Source: Diphasiastrum complanatum
Lineage: Eukaryota > Streptophyta > Lycopodiopsida > Lycopodiales > Lycopodiaceae
Direction: 5' to 3'
Assembly: GCA_029204225.1 (NCBI GenBank)
Contig: CM055096.1
Location: forward strand, 30,700,557-30,764,556
DNA length: 64,000 nt
The translations under genes were made by a program, and so were the position numbers. Shown here piece after piece: positions 22,765 to 33,158 of this stretch (positions within the stretch are counted from its first letter, which is position 1; the number at the start of each line of letters is the position of its first letter). The notes beneath the pieces were generated by a model. That model saw only the letters and a program-made list of their open reading frames with translations, made no database searches and was not told where the DNA came from.

Positions 22765-23345
22765 CTTACTAGCAAGATTCTACACACAAGATATAGATTT
22801 GTTTGGACCTGAAACTCACAAAGGTTTCTAACTTGCAGTGTTTCACTCAAATGTTGACTTCTAATCTAACAGATGGATTTGTATTCACAGTTCTATCACT
22901 CCCTCACAAGCTGGAATGAAGATAAAATGAGATGAAAACTACACTCAAGCAAATCTTGCCAATCTTGGCTATTCTTGGACAAAAACTGACTCTATCTCTC
23001 TCATTCACTTTGATGTACTTTCAAGACCTGGTTTCCACTTTAAGAAGGTTTGAAATCAGCCTAGATTAATTAGTTTTCATGAAACAAATTCAAAATTAAT
23101 CAATGCCAAGTGATCTTGGTAGCTTATTCTAGGATTTTCTATGTTCCAATGAATATGGGTTATTAAATGCTGGTTCAGAGATGCCCACATGTGTGAACAG
23201 TATGGATTTTTATCCTAAAAAAGTTTGGGATCAAATCCCCTCACCAAAACCTGGATACCAGCTCGCCCTTCCAATACTAGCTTTTTGCACCAAAACCTGC
23301 TAAAACTGGATTAGATTCAAACACAGATCAATGGCCTTGTACTTG
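22765..23345 (-). other. copia B untranslated leader
   Basis: About 580 bp between gag Met and the primer site, non-coding. It contains the box cccacatgtgtg near 23189. It is the expected location of packaging signals. Confidence 0.6.
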
Positions 23346-23357
23346 GCTCTGATACCA
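23346..23357 (-). promoter_or_regulatory. copia B primer-binding site
   Basis: Minus strand TGGTATCAGAGC, immediately adjoining the LTR end (plus text gctctgatacca then tgtgaaaag). Initiator-Met tRNA type. Confidence 0.96.
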
Positions 23358-24049
23358 TGTGAAAAGTATAGTACTAAGGACCACCTTATGGATCTTTGAA
23401 TGATCCACAAGGTGATTGTATGCTTGTTAAACAATCTATCAGAAACTAGTCATCAGAAAACAAGATCTAGTTTAGCAGCTTGATAGGAAACAAGTAGAGA
23501 CAATCAAAGCATTGATCAAATAGTCTAATCCAACTCCACACGTGTGGAAATAAGGCTATAGTACGGCCTGTAGACAGTGTTTACAAAGTGCCAAAGCTGG
23601 GTTTCATTGGAAAAATAGAGTAATCACCATACAATGAGAGGAAACTCGAGTTTCTCCTTGAGGCTCCAAAAAGTTTTTATCTTCTCACTATGGAGAATGG
23701 AAATACATAGTAAAACACACTTCCTTTGCAAAGTTAGGTGAAAATCCAGCATGTAATAAGGAAGTAGACTCCACTTTCTTGCCCTAATGTAAAAACCCTA
23801 GCCTAGATCCAAGAGTCATGCTTGGTAGGTGCATGGTAGGTACAAATCTCATCATAAATCATGGTCTAGATCCTACAAAGTAGGAATCACTACCAAATAG
23901 ACACAACCACTTCTCTTGACTCGTGGTAACCTACTTTAGGTGTGTATGTACAAGTGGCACTTTGGCCATTCAAGTAACCAACAAACAATATTGACAAAAT
24001 GTACAATATTCTACATGGCTAGATTTGCCAATGTAGGCAATTTTTCACA
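23358..24049 (-). repeat. copia B 5' LTR
   Basis: 692 bp with inverted ends tgtgaaaa and tttttcaca. It contains a perfect 12-bp palindrome ccacacgtgtgg near 23537. The outer edge at 24049/24050 joins gypsy RT sequence directly. No second LTR remains to date the insertion. Confidence 0.92.
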
Positions 24050-24649
24050 GTTTTTAGTTGATGAATAGACACAAAAGTCATCCATAAAAATTTCTAAAAA
24101 CTTTCTTAAAATTTTTTGCAAAATATTTGTCATCATACGTTGGAATGTGGCATGTGCATTACAAAGACCAAAGGGCATTCGCGTATATGCATACGTCCCC
24201 CAATCAGTGGTGAAAGTAGTTTTGGATCTATCTTCCTCTTTTATAAAAACTTGGTTATAACCTGAGAATCCATCTAAAAAACTATAACATTCATGTCCTG
24301 CTACCTGGTCAAGAATAGTATCTGCAGGATGATAATCTTTTGTTGTGGCAGCATTTAGTTTTCTAAAATCCTGACAAACTCTAATCTTGCTCGTCTTCTT
24401 CTTAGGTACTATAACTATTGGTGACAACCACTCACTGCTTAGAACAGGATATATAATACCTGCTCTAAGACATCTATCTAATTCGTCTTTTACTACTAAG
24501 GAGTACTTTGGATTCAATCTATATTGGCGCTGCCTAACAGGTATTGTTCCATGAATGAGATCTATTCTATGTTCACCCCATTTAACTGGTATACCTATTA
24601 AATCATCCATCGACCAAGCAAACACATTTTGGTATTTTTGAAGAAGCAA
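24050..24649 (-). pseudogene. gypsy reverse transcriptase, 3'-truncated
   Basis: The minus frame starts MLLQKYQNVFAWSMDDL and runs KWGEHRIDLIHGTIPVRQ, GIIYPVLSSEWLSPIVIVPKK, IRVCQDFRKLNAAT, YSFLDGFSGYNQVFI (first catalytic Asp), TTFTTDWGTYAYTRMPFGL, CNAHATFQRMM and FLEIFMDDFCVYSS (catalytic DD). The copia B LTR follows directly, so the thumb, connection and RNase H domains are missing. The fingers and palm look intact. Confidence 0.93.
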
Positions 24650-24664
24650 TATATACTCTTCACG

Positions 24665-25330
24665 TTATTGGTCCGATTGGTGTTTATATAGATTCAAAGT
24701 CTTACCTTTATTGAATTCTATTTCTACATAATCTGTTTTATCTACCATCCCCTCGGTCAGACTTGCTCTGGTTCCACCCATAACTTCTCTCGACTCGGAT
24801 GTTGTCGGTATGTCTACTTCCTCATCAATCTCATAGCATTCTATGAAATTGATCCATGATTCAGCAGGTCTAGCTAACTCCTCACCCCATTTCAAAAGGT
24901 GACCCCCTATTGGACTGGCTGTGAGAATACCTGAAAATAATATCTGTTTGGTAGACCAATTTATAATAGCATCTGCTTGATATAATCATGGTCTTCCAAA
25001 TAATATCGAATAAGGTGGTGTATCTACTAGATTTATGACAAGGAAATTCATAACAAACGTCTCTGTCTCTATAACTACGTTAATACCTTTTAGCTTGCTT
25101 ACTAATATACATTTAGTCGCGTCTGCTAAATGGATTTCGTGATAAGTGATAGGCTGTATCTGGTTTTCTAATCCTGATTCTTTAACCATTGTTTTCGTTA
25201 CTAGGTTGATACTAGATCTTGAGTCTATTAGTATTCTATCTATGGTCTGATCTCCTATGATCGCACTAATCTCTGGAACTCCACAATCTCCTCTATCTAC
25301 ATATTCTACTCTATTATTGTATGCATGTAT
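24665..25330 (-). pseudogene. gypsy second aspartic-protease domain and PR-RT linker
   Basis: The minus strand reads VEYVDRGDCGVPEIS, IDRILIDSRSSINLVT, LIDSRSS with the active-site Gly changed to Arg at 25217-25225, VINLVDTPPYSILFGRP, a stop, LYQADAIINW. It then continues as an acidic linker (24895-24665) to the RT start. The fold order (DSGSS-like motif, hydrophobic ILFGRP block) is that of plant gypsy proteases. It appears to be the C-terminal one of two tandem protease copies and is probably inactive. Confidence 0.75.
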
Positions 25331-25499
25331 TCTAACCTCTCCCCTTCCTCAGTCCCTACTAACTAAAGCCCTTCTTCCTCCGAAGTATAGCTTGAGGAAG
25401 ATGTAGGTGTCTCACCTTCATACTTATCTTTTTCCCATGATATGGAAATTCTTTTATGACTTTTTCATGTCGGTGTCTCCATCCGGTCTCTGAAGGTAA

Positions 25500-25870
25500 T
25501 CTCCTTTTTCTTCTAGTGGGTTATAACATCGGCCTGATAGAGCCATGGTCATCCTAATAACACTCTATATGACGATTGTCTCGTAGTTTTTAATATTATA
25601 AAATCCATAAGAAACTTATGGTCTCCAATATAACTGTAACCTGAGATAGTTCTCCTAGTGGTGATCTTCTAGTTGCATCGGCTTACCTTAAATGTCTTAA
25701 AGTGGGTGCTATTCTATGATGAATGCCTAATTCGTATGTTGTTTCTTCAGTCATTATATTTACACTAGATCCGGAATCTATGGATACATTATCTAAGATG
25801 CAGCCATTAATTACTACTTGAATCTCTGTTTGGCCTTCATCACTCCTATGTTGACTACTGGTAGCTGTGC
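25500..25870 (-). pseudogene. gypsy first aspartic-protease domain
   Basis: The minus strand reads VVINGCILDNVSIDSGSSVNI with an intact DSG at 25770-25778, then MTEETTYELGIHHRIAPTL, a stop, ADATRRSPLGELSQVTVILE and, after frame damage, LLG, stop, PWLYQADVITH. The terminal block matches GRP..LYQADAII of the second domain 553 bp downstream. This shows a duplicated protease module rather than one long domain. Several stops make it non-functional today. Confidence 0.7.
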
Positions 25871-26185
25871 TTTTCTTCTCTTTTTATTTTGCAAAAATTG
25901 CTTAATTTCTTTTTTATAATATTGGTTATCGTCTAATAACTGTTTAAAATTTATATTGGGCATTCTAGAAACAAGGTCTTTGACAATATTATAAGAATGG
26001 TTTCTAAGTAGCGACAGATGTCTAGGTATCTCGCTACTTATAACTAGATCTAAAAATGTCACTTTTTTAACTTTTCTAGTTTCTTCATCTAAAAGCTTCT
26101 TAGCTTCTGAACTAATATCAACATCATAATGCTTTCCATTAGACTTATCAAGCTTTAATTCTTTATTACTAGAAATTTTTACTAA
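25871..26185 (-). other. gypsy spacer between zinc-knuckle region and protease
   Basis: Basic, low-complexity coding traces (YKKEIKQFLQNKKRRKAQL) lie in frame 26062-25814. They are probably the end of gag or a polyprotein spacer. No domain is recognised. Confidence 0.45.
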
Positions 26186-26938
26186 CTATTCTACGACCTT
26201 CGCTTTTTCTGTCGCATTTTTCGTAGTTTTCGCAATTTTTGTCTTAGTTTTCTTCTTATCTTTAAGAGTTAAAGAATCTTTACTACGTCTTGTAGTTACT
26301 TTATTCACTTTTTCCTCTAAATCTGGCCATTGATGATCTTGATCTAATAATTCAGACTCTACTTCTATCCTCCGAACTATCATGTCAGTGTTAGTCTTAG
26401 ATGGCCAAAGGTCATCTTCCCTAGGCGAGTTTACAAACCTTGGTGGCTGTTGTGGCTGAGGACATTCAGCAATGACATGCCCTTCGCCTTTACAGTTAGC
26501 ATAAAGCGACACATATCTTGCTGATCTCCTGGGTTCAGGGCAATCATGCGAATAGTGACCCGGGGCTCCGCAATTGTAGCACGAACCCCTCACTCTGGTT
26601 GGTGGAGTGGAATCTCGTGTTCCGCCCCTTCGCAAAATAGTGTACTGTTGACCAGTACGATGTCTCGGTATCATAGTTTTTTGGTTAGTAGGAGTTGCAG
26701 TATAAGCTACCTCCTCATGATTATTAATCGGACAAAGGAATAGTTCCTCTTCTAAATAATTAGTCTGTAAACTGGGACAGTTGGTCTTAGAATGACCTTC
26801 CTTCCCACACGCGGTACACCAAACATTGGCGTTAGGCTTCACTTTCTTTCGCTTGGCTTTAACATCAGATATTTGGACCTTTTGCCTTATTTTAAAACGT
26901 CTAATGAAGGCTTGAAAAAAACTACCAAATGAAAGCAT
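26186..26938 (-). pseudogene. gypsy gag nucleocapsid region with three CCHC knuckles
   Basis: 250 residues. A basic start (RRFKIRQKVQ, KAKRKKVKPN) precedes knuckle 1 CTACGKEGHSKTNC and knuckle 2 CYNCGAPGHYSHDC. The third, ANCKGEGHVIAEC, lacks its first Cys (Ala). A proline-rich spacer and a very Lys-rich tail (KDKKKTKTKIAKTTK) follow. It would bind and package element RNA. Three knuckles separated by long spacers are more than the single knuckle of the copia elements here. The frame is separated from the gag core by about 250 bp of broken frames. Confidence 0.88.
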
Positions 26939-27190
26939 GATTAGGAACAGAAATTGAAATATGATATAGAAGTTACTAAATTCCTAGCATCGATTCTTAA
27001 TCTTTATGAATTATTAGACAATTCTGCTCGTAGTTGGTGGACAATCAATTGAAATAGACTACTATTGTTATGACTTATAGAAAAACTTTTCTTCAACAAT
27101 TTACAACCATCATTATTGTTATTTACCAAAAAAGAAATCATTGATCATTGATTATATTCTGTTTATTGATTTTATCTTCCATTTGTTTTA

Positions 27191-27556
27191 TCACATTTCG
27201 GAAGACATATCCTTTATTTTTTCACTCATTTCTCTTGTTAACAACTCAACACTTTTTCTTAATGGATCCATCTTTTTGGATTTCTCCATTCTTTTATTTC
27301 TTTCTAAGTTCCTATTCTTAGTTTTCCTATAACAATATTCTTCTTTCGATGAAGAAGAATAAGATGAATACTCAGAAGATTCTTCCATATCCACTGAATT
27401 AGATTCTGATTCAGACTCAGTAGATGTTTCAGATTCTTCTGTTCGTTTAAATTTGTGTTTGTTACTACTTTTTCTTTCATTTCTCCGTCTGCAAGAAATT
27501 CGAGAGGTTTCGTAATTCTCGGCAGAGGCAATGACATCTTCCAAAGAAGTCATCAA
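27191..27556 (-). pseudogene. gypsy gag continuation, Ser/Glu-rich segment
   Basis: 121 residues in the same phase as the gag core upstream, after two adjacent stops (TGA TAG at about 27560-27565). It begins TSLEDVIASAENYETSR, typical of the end of the gag capsid domain, followed by an acidic serine-rich region and a charged helix (RKSVELLTREMSEKI). It is a continuation of the gag core rather than a separate gene. Confidence 0.75.
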
Positions 27557-27562
27557 ACCCTA

Positions 27563-28348
27563 TCAACAATGACGATCCATTTTCTTAGGCAAACCACCCA
27601 AGAACCATTCATTTTGCATAGGAACTGGATACTGGGCTCCTAACTTTCCTATTAAATTCTTAACCCTACGAGTATATTTCCTAAGTGATTCCTTTGGCTT
27701 TTTTTCAATAGAATTAAGCCGAGCCAACAATCTAGTGGAATATCCTATCTCTCTAAACTGTTGAAGGAATGCTGCTTTTAAAGCGTTCCAAGTATTAACT
27801 GTTTTCGGTACTAATTGACTGTACCAAATCCTAGCCTGCTTCCGCAGAAGACCTGACAAAATTCTAACTTTATCCTCGTCCGTCTGCTCTTTGTTTGCTA
27901 TGGTAATGGATTCAAATTGCGACATATAACTATCCGCATCTTCAGATGATGATCCCTTAAAGAAATCATATTTGATTTTTGTAAATGTGGGTGGTGCTGG
28001 ATTAGCCATATTAACAGATGGTGGTGAATTAGATGAACTTGGAGGATCTGAATCTAAACTTCGCTCGGACAAAGAGTCTGAATTTGGTTCGGAAGTAGAA
28101 TCAGACGAATCTGATTTAGGTGAATCTGTAGAACTTGGTGTTTCAACAGATCTTTTCTCAAATGAATCTACAAATGCTGTAGTAGCATGTAAAAGATCAT
28201 TAAACGCTTCGGGTATTAATCTTGCTCTAACTGGTGAGTTTTGCAAATTCTGCAAATACAAATCTCTAGTCTTCCTATATGCTTCTAAACGCTGTGCACG
28301 CTCTAAACGTTTCTGTTCAATAATTGTTTGAGAGTATGTTCTTGGCAT
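27563..28348 (-). pseudogene. gypsy gag core (retrotransposon gag domain)
   Basis: 261 residues from MPRTYSQTIIEQKRLERAQ. A helical N-terminus and Ser/Pro/Asp-rich linker precede the capsid signature: FTKIKYDFFKGSSSEDADSY, KVRILSGLLRKQARIWYSQL, WNALKAAFLQQFREIGYSTR, PKESLRKYTRRVKNLIGKL, NEWFLGGLPKKM. The start lies about 65 bp inside the primer site, as expected for a gypsy gag. Two adjacent stop codons interrupt the frame after MDRHC. Confidence 0.9.
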
Positions 28349-28414
28349 GCATTACATGAGGAAGATTCGTAGATGTAATACACTTAAAAATATTGCAAAA
28401 GGTGAAATTCATCT

Positions 28415-28431
28415 CCCCGGCAATGGCGCCA
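28415..28431 (-). promoter_or_regulatory. gypsy primer-binding site (Asp tRNA type)
   Basis: The minus strand reads TGGCGCCATTGCCGGGG, complementary (one mismatch, A for G) to the 3' end of plant Asp-tRNA as I know it. A five-base spacer (aatta) separates it from the LTR at 28437. This fixes the 5' LTR on the right. Confidence 0.88.
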
Positions 28432-28436
28432 AATTA

Positions 28437-29458
28437 TGTGGTGGCCTAGTCATTATAGAATATCACAAAAATCAATGAATTACGTAGTATAAAAGGTTTG
28501 ATCGTTCTCCAAGAGAGAGAATAATCTCATTTTTTGCATGGTAAATGTATGTATGATGATAAACAGACTAGAGTGTATAAAGTTCACGATGAATACTACA
28601 GCGACATAATTGGTTATCCAAAGATATTTGGGTAAATTGGCATCCAGGAACACCAATGATGAAACGATTTGGTCAAGGTCTGTAATTGTAAGAATAACTT
28701 TATCTTTCAGGCTCTTTAGACATCAGGAAAACAGTCAGAACTTACAGCAACTAGCAATTAGTTTCATCAAGCAGAATACATTAGCTAAAAGTTCTTCTTA
28801 ATCAAACATAGAGAATTAGTTTTTATCGCAGGAAGCAAACAAGACAGAGCCTCAATCAATCCCATTATCTAAACACATAGCTCATTCAGAGTTGAAGGAG
28901 TTTCTGCTAAAAGTTATGTTTAACCGCTTCGGCTAATTCTCTGTGCACATTAGTCAGAATTATTACTTGCTGGTGTCGCTTGAAAATCCATGTTAGAGTA
29001 ACTGAAATTCAGTATGACTTAAGAAATGTGTGTGACACAAATAGAACAGTATCACAATCAATCACAGATCATGCAGAGTGAGTTCGCACAAATGATAAGA
29101 AGTAATTATGTGAGAGATAACAGAAGGAAAGAATGTTCAAGCTATAAGAACTTGCTCTTCGCTCTCTATTGATACTCAGCTCTGCGTAAAAATGCGTATG
29201 TACAATGGCACGTAGTGCTATCCTTATAGGAATGTTCTTCAGCCTCAATGTCGCTTACGAACCGTCAAATGTCGGTTCTGAACTTCTATTGCGTCTCTTT
29301 AGAACGTCGCAACTTCTACTCAAAATATGAATTTACAAAGTGCGAAATAGGCCTTTACATGTATTTAGGCACTATAGCACATTTTATATATATGGAAATT
29401 GAAATTTTTTTACAATATATGACAAAATTTGGATAATGTGAGATCATAAGACTCCACA
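28437..29458 (-). repeat. gypsy 5' LTR (right)
   Basis: 1022 bp from tgtggtggcc to actccaca. It differs from the left LTR by scattered substitutions and small indels, a few percent by eye. The insertion is therefore not recent but younger than the copia it interrupts. Confidence 0.95.
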
Positions 29459-29640
29459 AGCAATTAGCCAGAGCTTGGTTTTAGAGGATCAACGGTAAGG
29501 CAAATCGTGTATATAAACTCCATAAGGCACTTCATGGCCTAAAGCAATCAGCCAGAGCATATCGCTACTTCTCAAGCTACTAAAGAAGTAGTATGGTTGA
29601 GAAATGTGCTATAAGATAGAAAAACACTTGATAGGTCGAT
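29459..29640 (+). pseudogene. Ty1/copia C fragment, right part (RT and RNase H scraps)
   Basis: After agcaa the plus strand continues QLARAW, completing the YGLKQ..RAW block cut at 15331. A second copy of NGKANRVYKLHKALHGLKQSARAY follows, so the target already carried a short internal duplication. Then ATKEVVWLRNVL of the RNase H end appears, so the rest of RT had been lost. Not functional. Confidence 0.8.
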
Positions 29641-30376
29641 TTTTTATGGTGGCTTCAAAGTACAAAAGACAAAATAATTATGGTCACATAATGGTAGGAG
29701 GAATAAACAATGTTTTGAGTCATCCAAGGTCAAAACGAGGTGATCTTGAAAATTGTGAGCATCTTTGTCATGCACGTTGAAAAATGACAAAAAAAAAAAT
29801 CTCTCAACTTACGGATTAACATAAATACTTATTTTTTAGCTCAAATTACCAAAAACAAAGTGATTGATATATCATGAGAAGCCTTGTCTTACATTCATAT
29901 TGTTGGACCAATAAATGCATGTTTGGAAAGAAAAAAAAAAACTTATTGCAATGCTCAAACTCACCTAACGGTGACAACTCAATTTTAGTAAATCATCAAC
30001 GTAATTACCACTAGCATGGCTATGGCAGAGCTAAAAGGACACTTCATTTTTTTAAAAGTTCTCACAATAGCTTGTGGGTAGAGCTAAAAGGACACGATTT
30101 TTTGCAAAGTTCTCACAATAGCTTGTGGGCATTGTAGCTGATATGGTATGGGAGCAAAGCTAAAAATGTAAAACATTTGGCAACACCATAAAGTATAGGA
30201 AAAGCATCGCTCAAATGCTATAAATAAAAAAAATATGCCTATTTTTTTACAAAGTTTGAGAATTTCATACGTTTTATGGTGTTGCACTTTACACATTTGT
30301 AAAGTGCGTTTTTCTTTGTTTATTTATTATAAACACACCTTGCAAACTTGTAAAGTGCATTTACTCAACTCTATTT
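29641..30376. other. AT-rich gene-free DNA with a small duplication
   Basis: No coding similarity. A doubled block (gagctaaaaggacac ... ttctcacaatagcttgtggg) lies at about 30028-30132. The inverted pair caacaccataaa/tttatggtgttg at about 30181 and 30274 could form a long-loop hairpin. Confidence 0.55.
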
Positions 30377-30568
30377 CTAGCAAGTTAGCTTATCACATTC
30401 CTACAAGTATAAAGGCATTTTTTGTAGGATGCTTTATGTATGGGTAATGGGTTCCTAATTAGAAAGATTAGTGGCAAGTTAGCTTATCACATTCCTACAA
30501 GTATAAAGACATTTTTCGTAGGATGCTTTATGTATGGGTGATGGGTTCCTCATTAGAAAGATTAGTGG
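30377..30568. repeat. 94-bp tandem duplication
   Basis: Two adjacent copies start at about 30377 and 30471 (caagttagcttatcacattc), ending with gggttcctaattagaaagatt-like sequence. They differ by a few bases. Non-coding. Confidence 0.9.
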
Positions 30569-33158
30569 GAAATCCAAAATGGAGGTCTGATTTATTAGGT
30601 CATAGTACATACTTTATAAAAGTTAGAGCACCTTAAATATTTTAGGGCATGGATTAGCTCTTCTAGAATCTGTTTTTGCAAAATTTAAGCCTCCTTATAA
30701 ATACACTATATAACCCCTAAGGAATCCGTCAGGACGTCAGGACCCAGGTTGCAAATGTACCACTCCAAATAAAATGACCGATAGCTTACAAAAGAAAGAA
30801 CCCTCAGAAAACCAATTCGTTCATCATCATTGAGGAGTGAGGGCATACACCGGGATACACCGGGGTCCGGGACGGAAGTGATGATGTTGCTCGAGAGTGG
30901 CTCATCAATCAGTAGCCGTTGCACCTATCATTTTCACGCAATTTTTATTATGAGTTTAAGTTATAATATTTGAAACCACTTTGCAGCAGCGGCTTTTGAT
31001 GTTGGTAGGCACGCTTAATGCAGGCAGGCATGCATGGTGCTAATGTAGCGAATAATATAGTAAGATCCAACTATGATTCATTCAGTCCACAAATGTTCAG
31101 GCCAATAGTACTATGTTGTAGCAACAATGTGGCAAATTGACCCACAGCTTGGACATCTCTCAGTTGCTAATATTCATCCTATTCATTTCAACACTCATGG
31201 AATATTCAGTACCTCTTCTTTCTAGGGCTACTGAGTGTTTCACCTAAAATTGAACATCAAAGCGAAGTTTTGGCCAATTTTATGGTACTGGTCGTCCATC
31301 CAAACTGAACAGCACTGTTTGGCCGGCCGGTTGTGAAGGTTCGTGTGCTACGAAACATAAAATGATCATCTCTATCACGAGGTCGTAGAACTTTCCCCCA
31401 GACTCTGTGACGTCTTCCTCAATCTTCCACGTTGGTTTGGAAGAGCTCCTATTCCCTGGGTCTTTGATTGAGCTACGTGTGGAATCATGCCACTACTGCC
31501 TGCATTCAACGGCTGGTTTTGGTAATCTTCGAAATGACTGAATTATACTATATGGAACCTCCATCCACCTACCTTTCTCTCTCTAAGAATCTGCCATTCT
31601 CTCTTTGCATTGTGCATTCTCTAGCATTATGTCATGAATCCCTCTTTGGATTGTGCATTCTCTCTCTACTGTCTCACATAACAATATGTACTAAGGTCTT
31701 GACTTGGCCCTCGGGGCTCCCACCCTGAAGCAAAGGCCCTCCCTGCACATAATGCCTTGTGCTCAGGTGTCCTTTGTATTTTGGGACCACTTTCAAGAGC
31801 ATAATGTCCATCCAATTTTCTCTCCTAGGAATCTATCATTCTCTCTTTACGGAATGCATGTTCTCTCTCCTCTCTCAGGTGGAATGCATGTTCTCTCTCT
31901 ACGGAATGCACCTTCTCTCTCCTCTCTCCGGTGGAATGTGCATGTGCTATGTGGCACCAAGGTCCTCAAACGAGGCCTTCCACCATACGTCATGCATGTT
32001 TACTCATGGACCCATGTCTCCTTACGTCACCATCAAATTTCTTGGGGGTCGCCCGAGGCGGAAGGCCCTTCTCCAACGGAATGACCTCGGAGGGTGACCT
32101 TCTGCGATGTGAAAAAAAACATTTTTTTTTTCCTTTTAGTTTGCCATAATTGCATGCACCTTTTGCATCCCATAAAGTGCACGTAAAAATTTTTGGAAAA
32201 AAAAAGTGGAAAAATTATGTTCTGTGAGACATCTTCTTTTTTTATAAAAAAGCAGAAAATGATTTTACGATCATATAATTATGGATCTACTTAAAGTTGG
32301 CAACTTGGCATGTGCACTAATTTTTTTTCTCAAGATGGTATTTGATTAAGAATTTAAGTCCTTAGTCATTGTACAAGCGTGAACTATGTTTATCCCATGC
32401 AAGAAAAGTATACATTATAGTATGTGGTGACACATCCATAAGTTTAGTTTGAGGTACTAAAATTGTATGTGACAAATATTTTGAGAATCCTTGATGGTCT
32501 TCTATAACTCAAAATAGCTCAAAACTAACAACATTTATTCAACATGCAAGCAAATATAGCAACCTGCAAGCAATCTGAAAAATTCTCGAGACATGCATGC
32601 AACGTGCATGGACTAATACTTACACATGCAATAGTAAATTGCTAGCAAATGGTGAATTTGTTGACATGCAATGAATTAATCAGACTTATGTAGCAATTGG
32701 ATTTTCCCGGCTATGGTGGACAACGGAGAAGATAAAGAGAACGTGAGCAGAATATTACATAATACTTATAAAAGAACTCGTTACATGATCTAAAATGATG
32801 GTGGATGCTATATAAAGCATTCTAGCATAAAAAAACTATGATATTGCTCCTTCAATTTGGCCTGAATGGATCTTGAATACTTGCTGCCCACAAACTTTCA
32901 ACACAAAGAACATAGGGGTAACAAGATTACAATGAAAGAAGCAAGATCCAACACCCATCAATCTAGAAAAATAATTGGATAGCATAACACTAGCATAAAT
33001 GAGCAAGAAACTTCACCATACAAGAAATCAAAGACCTCTAGCATATGTGAGAAAGACCTCTCCACAGGAAGTACGCCCATTGGGAGGAGGAGGGTCTTTT
33101 TATTAGTTTAGAACAAATGATTTGTGATGTACATGGCTTCCAAGTGTAGGTGTAGGTG
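30569..33158. other. gene-free DNA left of LARD1
   Basis: No recognisable protein on either strand. At 31560-31945 it is pyrimidine-rich with a reiterated block (ggaatgcatgttctctctc, about three times at 31845-31935). Because LARD1 inserted at 33158/38221, the DNA just left of it should be continuous with 38221 onward, possibly the 3' LTR of copia L. Confidence 0.5.
33154..33158. repeat. target-site duplication AGGTG, left
   Basis: Perfect 5-bp match to 38221-38225, directly outside the two LTR ends of LARD1. Confidence 0.93.

Larger units (their letters stand above)
19108..24049 (-). mobile_element. Ty1/copia element B, nested in gypsy, 3' end lost
   Basis: A minus-strand copia with complete 5' LTR (23358-24049), adjoining primer site, leader, gag and most of pol. 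It ends inside RNase H at 19108, where gypsy integrase tail begins, so its 3' LTR is missing. Only one frameshift (about 22362, in gag) and one stop (20507-20509, in the integrase-RT linker) break about 1,200 codons. This makes it the least decayed pol of the window. The right LTR edge sits in gypsy RT just after FMDDF. Confidence 0.93.
15332..29458 (-). mobile_element. large Ty3/gypsy element (non-chromovirus, Athila/Tat-like), carrying nested copia B
   Basis: LTRs of about 1.02 kb (15332-16346 and 28437-29458) begin TGTGG and end CCACA, with a 5-bp target duplication. The primer site at 28415-28431 matches the Asp-tRNA 3' end type and sets the orientation to minus. Order: gag, zinc knuckles, two protease domains, RT, then copia B (19108-24049), integrase C-terminus, an extra ORF, polypurine tract, 3' LTR. 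RT after FMDDF, all of RNase H and most of integrase were lost with the copia insertion or a later deletion. The FMDDF box, lack of chromodomain and Asp-tRNA primer suggest the Athila/Tat side of gypsy (inference). Confidence 0.92.

Noticed and set aside
30178..30290. MITE with terminal inverted repeats caacaccataaa
   Set aside because: Arms of only 12 bp, no target duplication found, and the interior is unremarkable. More likely chance.
30706..30924. A 72-codon minus frame as a small host gene
   Set aside because: No recognisable domain, isolated, and no supporting promoter or conservation evidence.
31468..32149. Overlapping plus frames with Ser/Leu/His-rich products
   Set aside because: Composition follows the pyrimidine-rich repeats. 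There is no conserved motif and no start context worth trusting.
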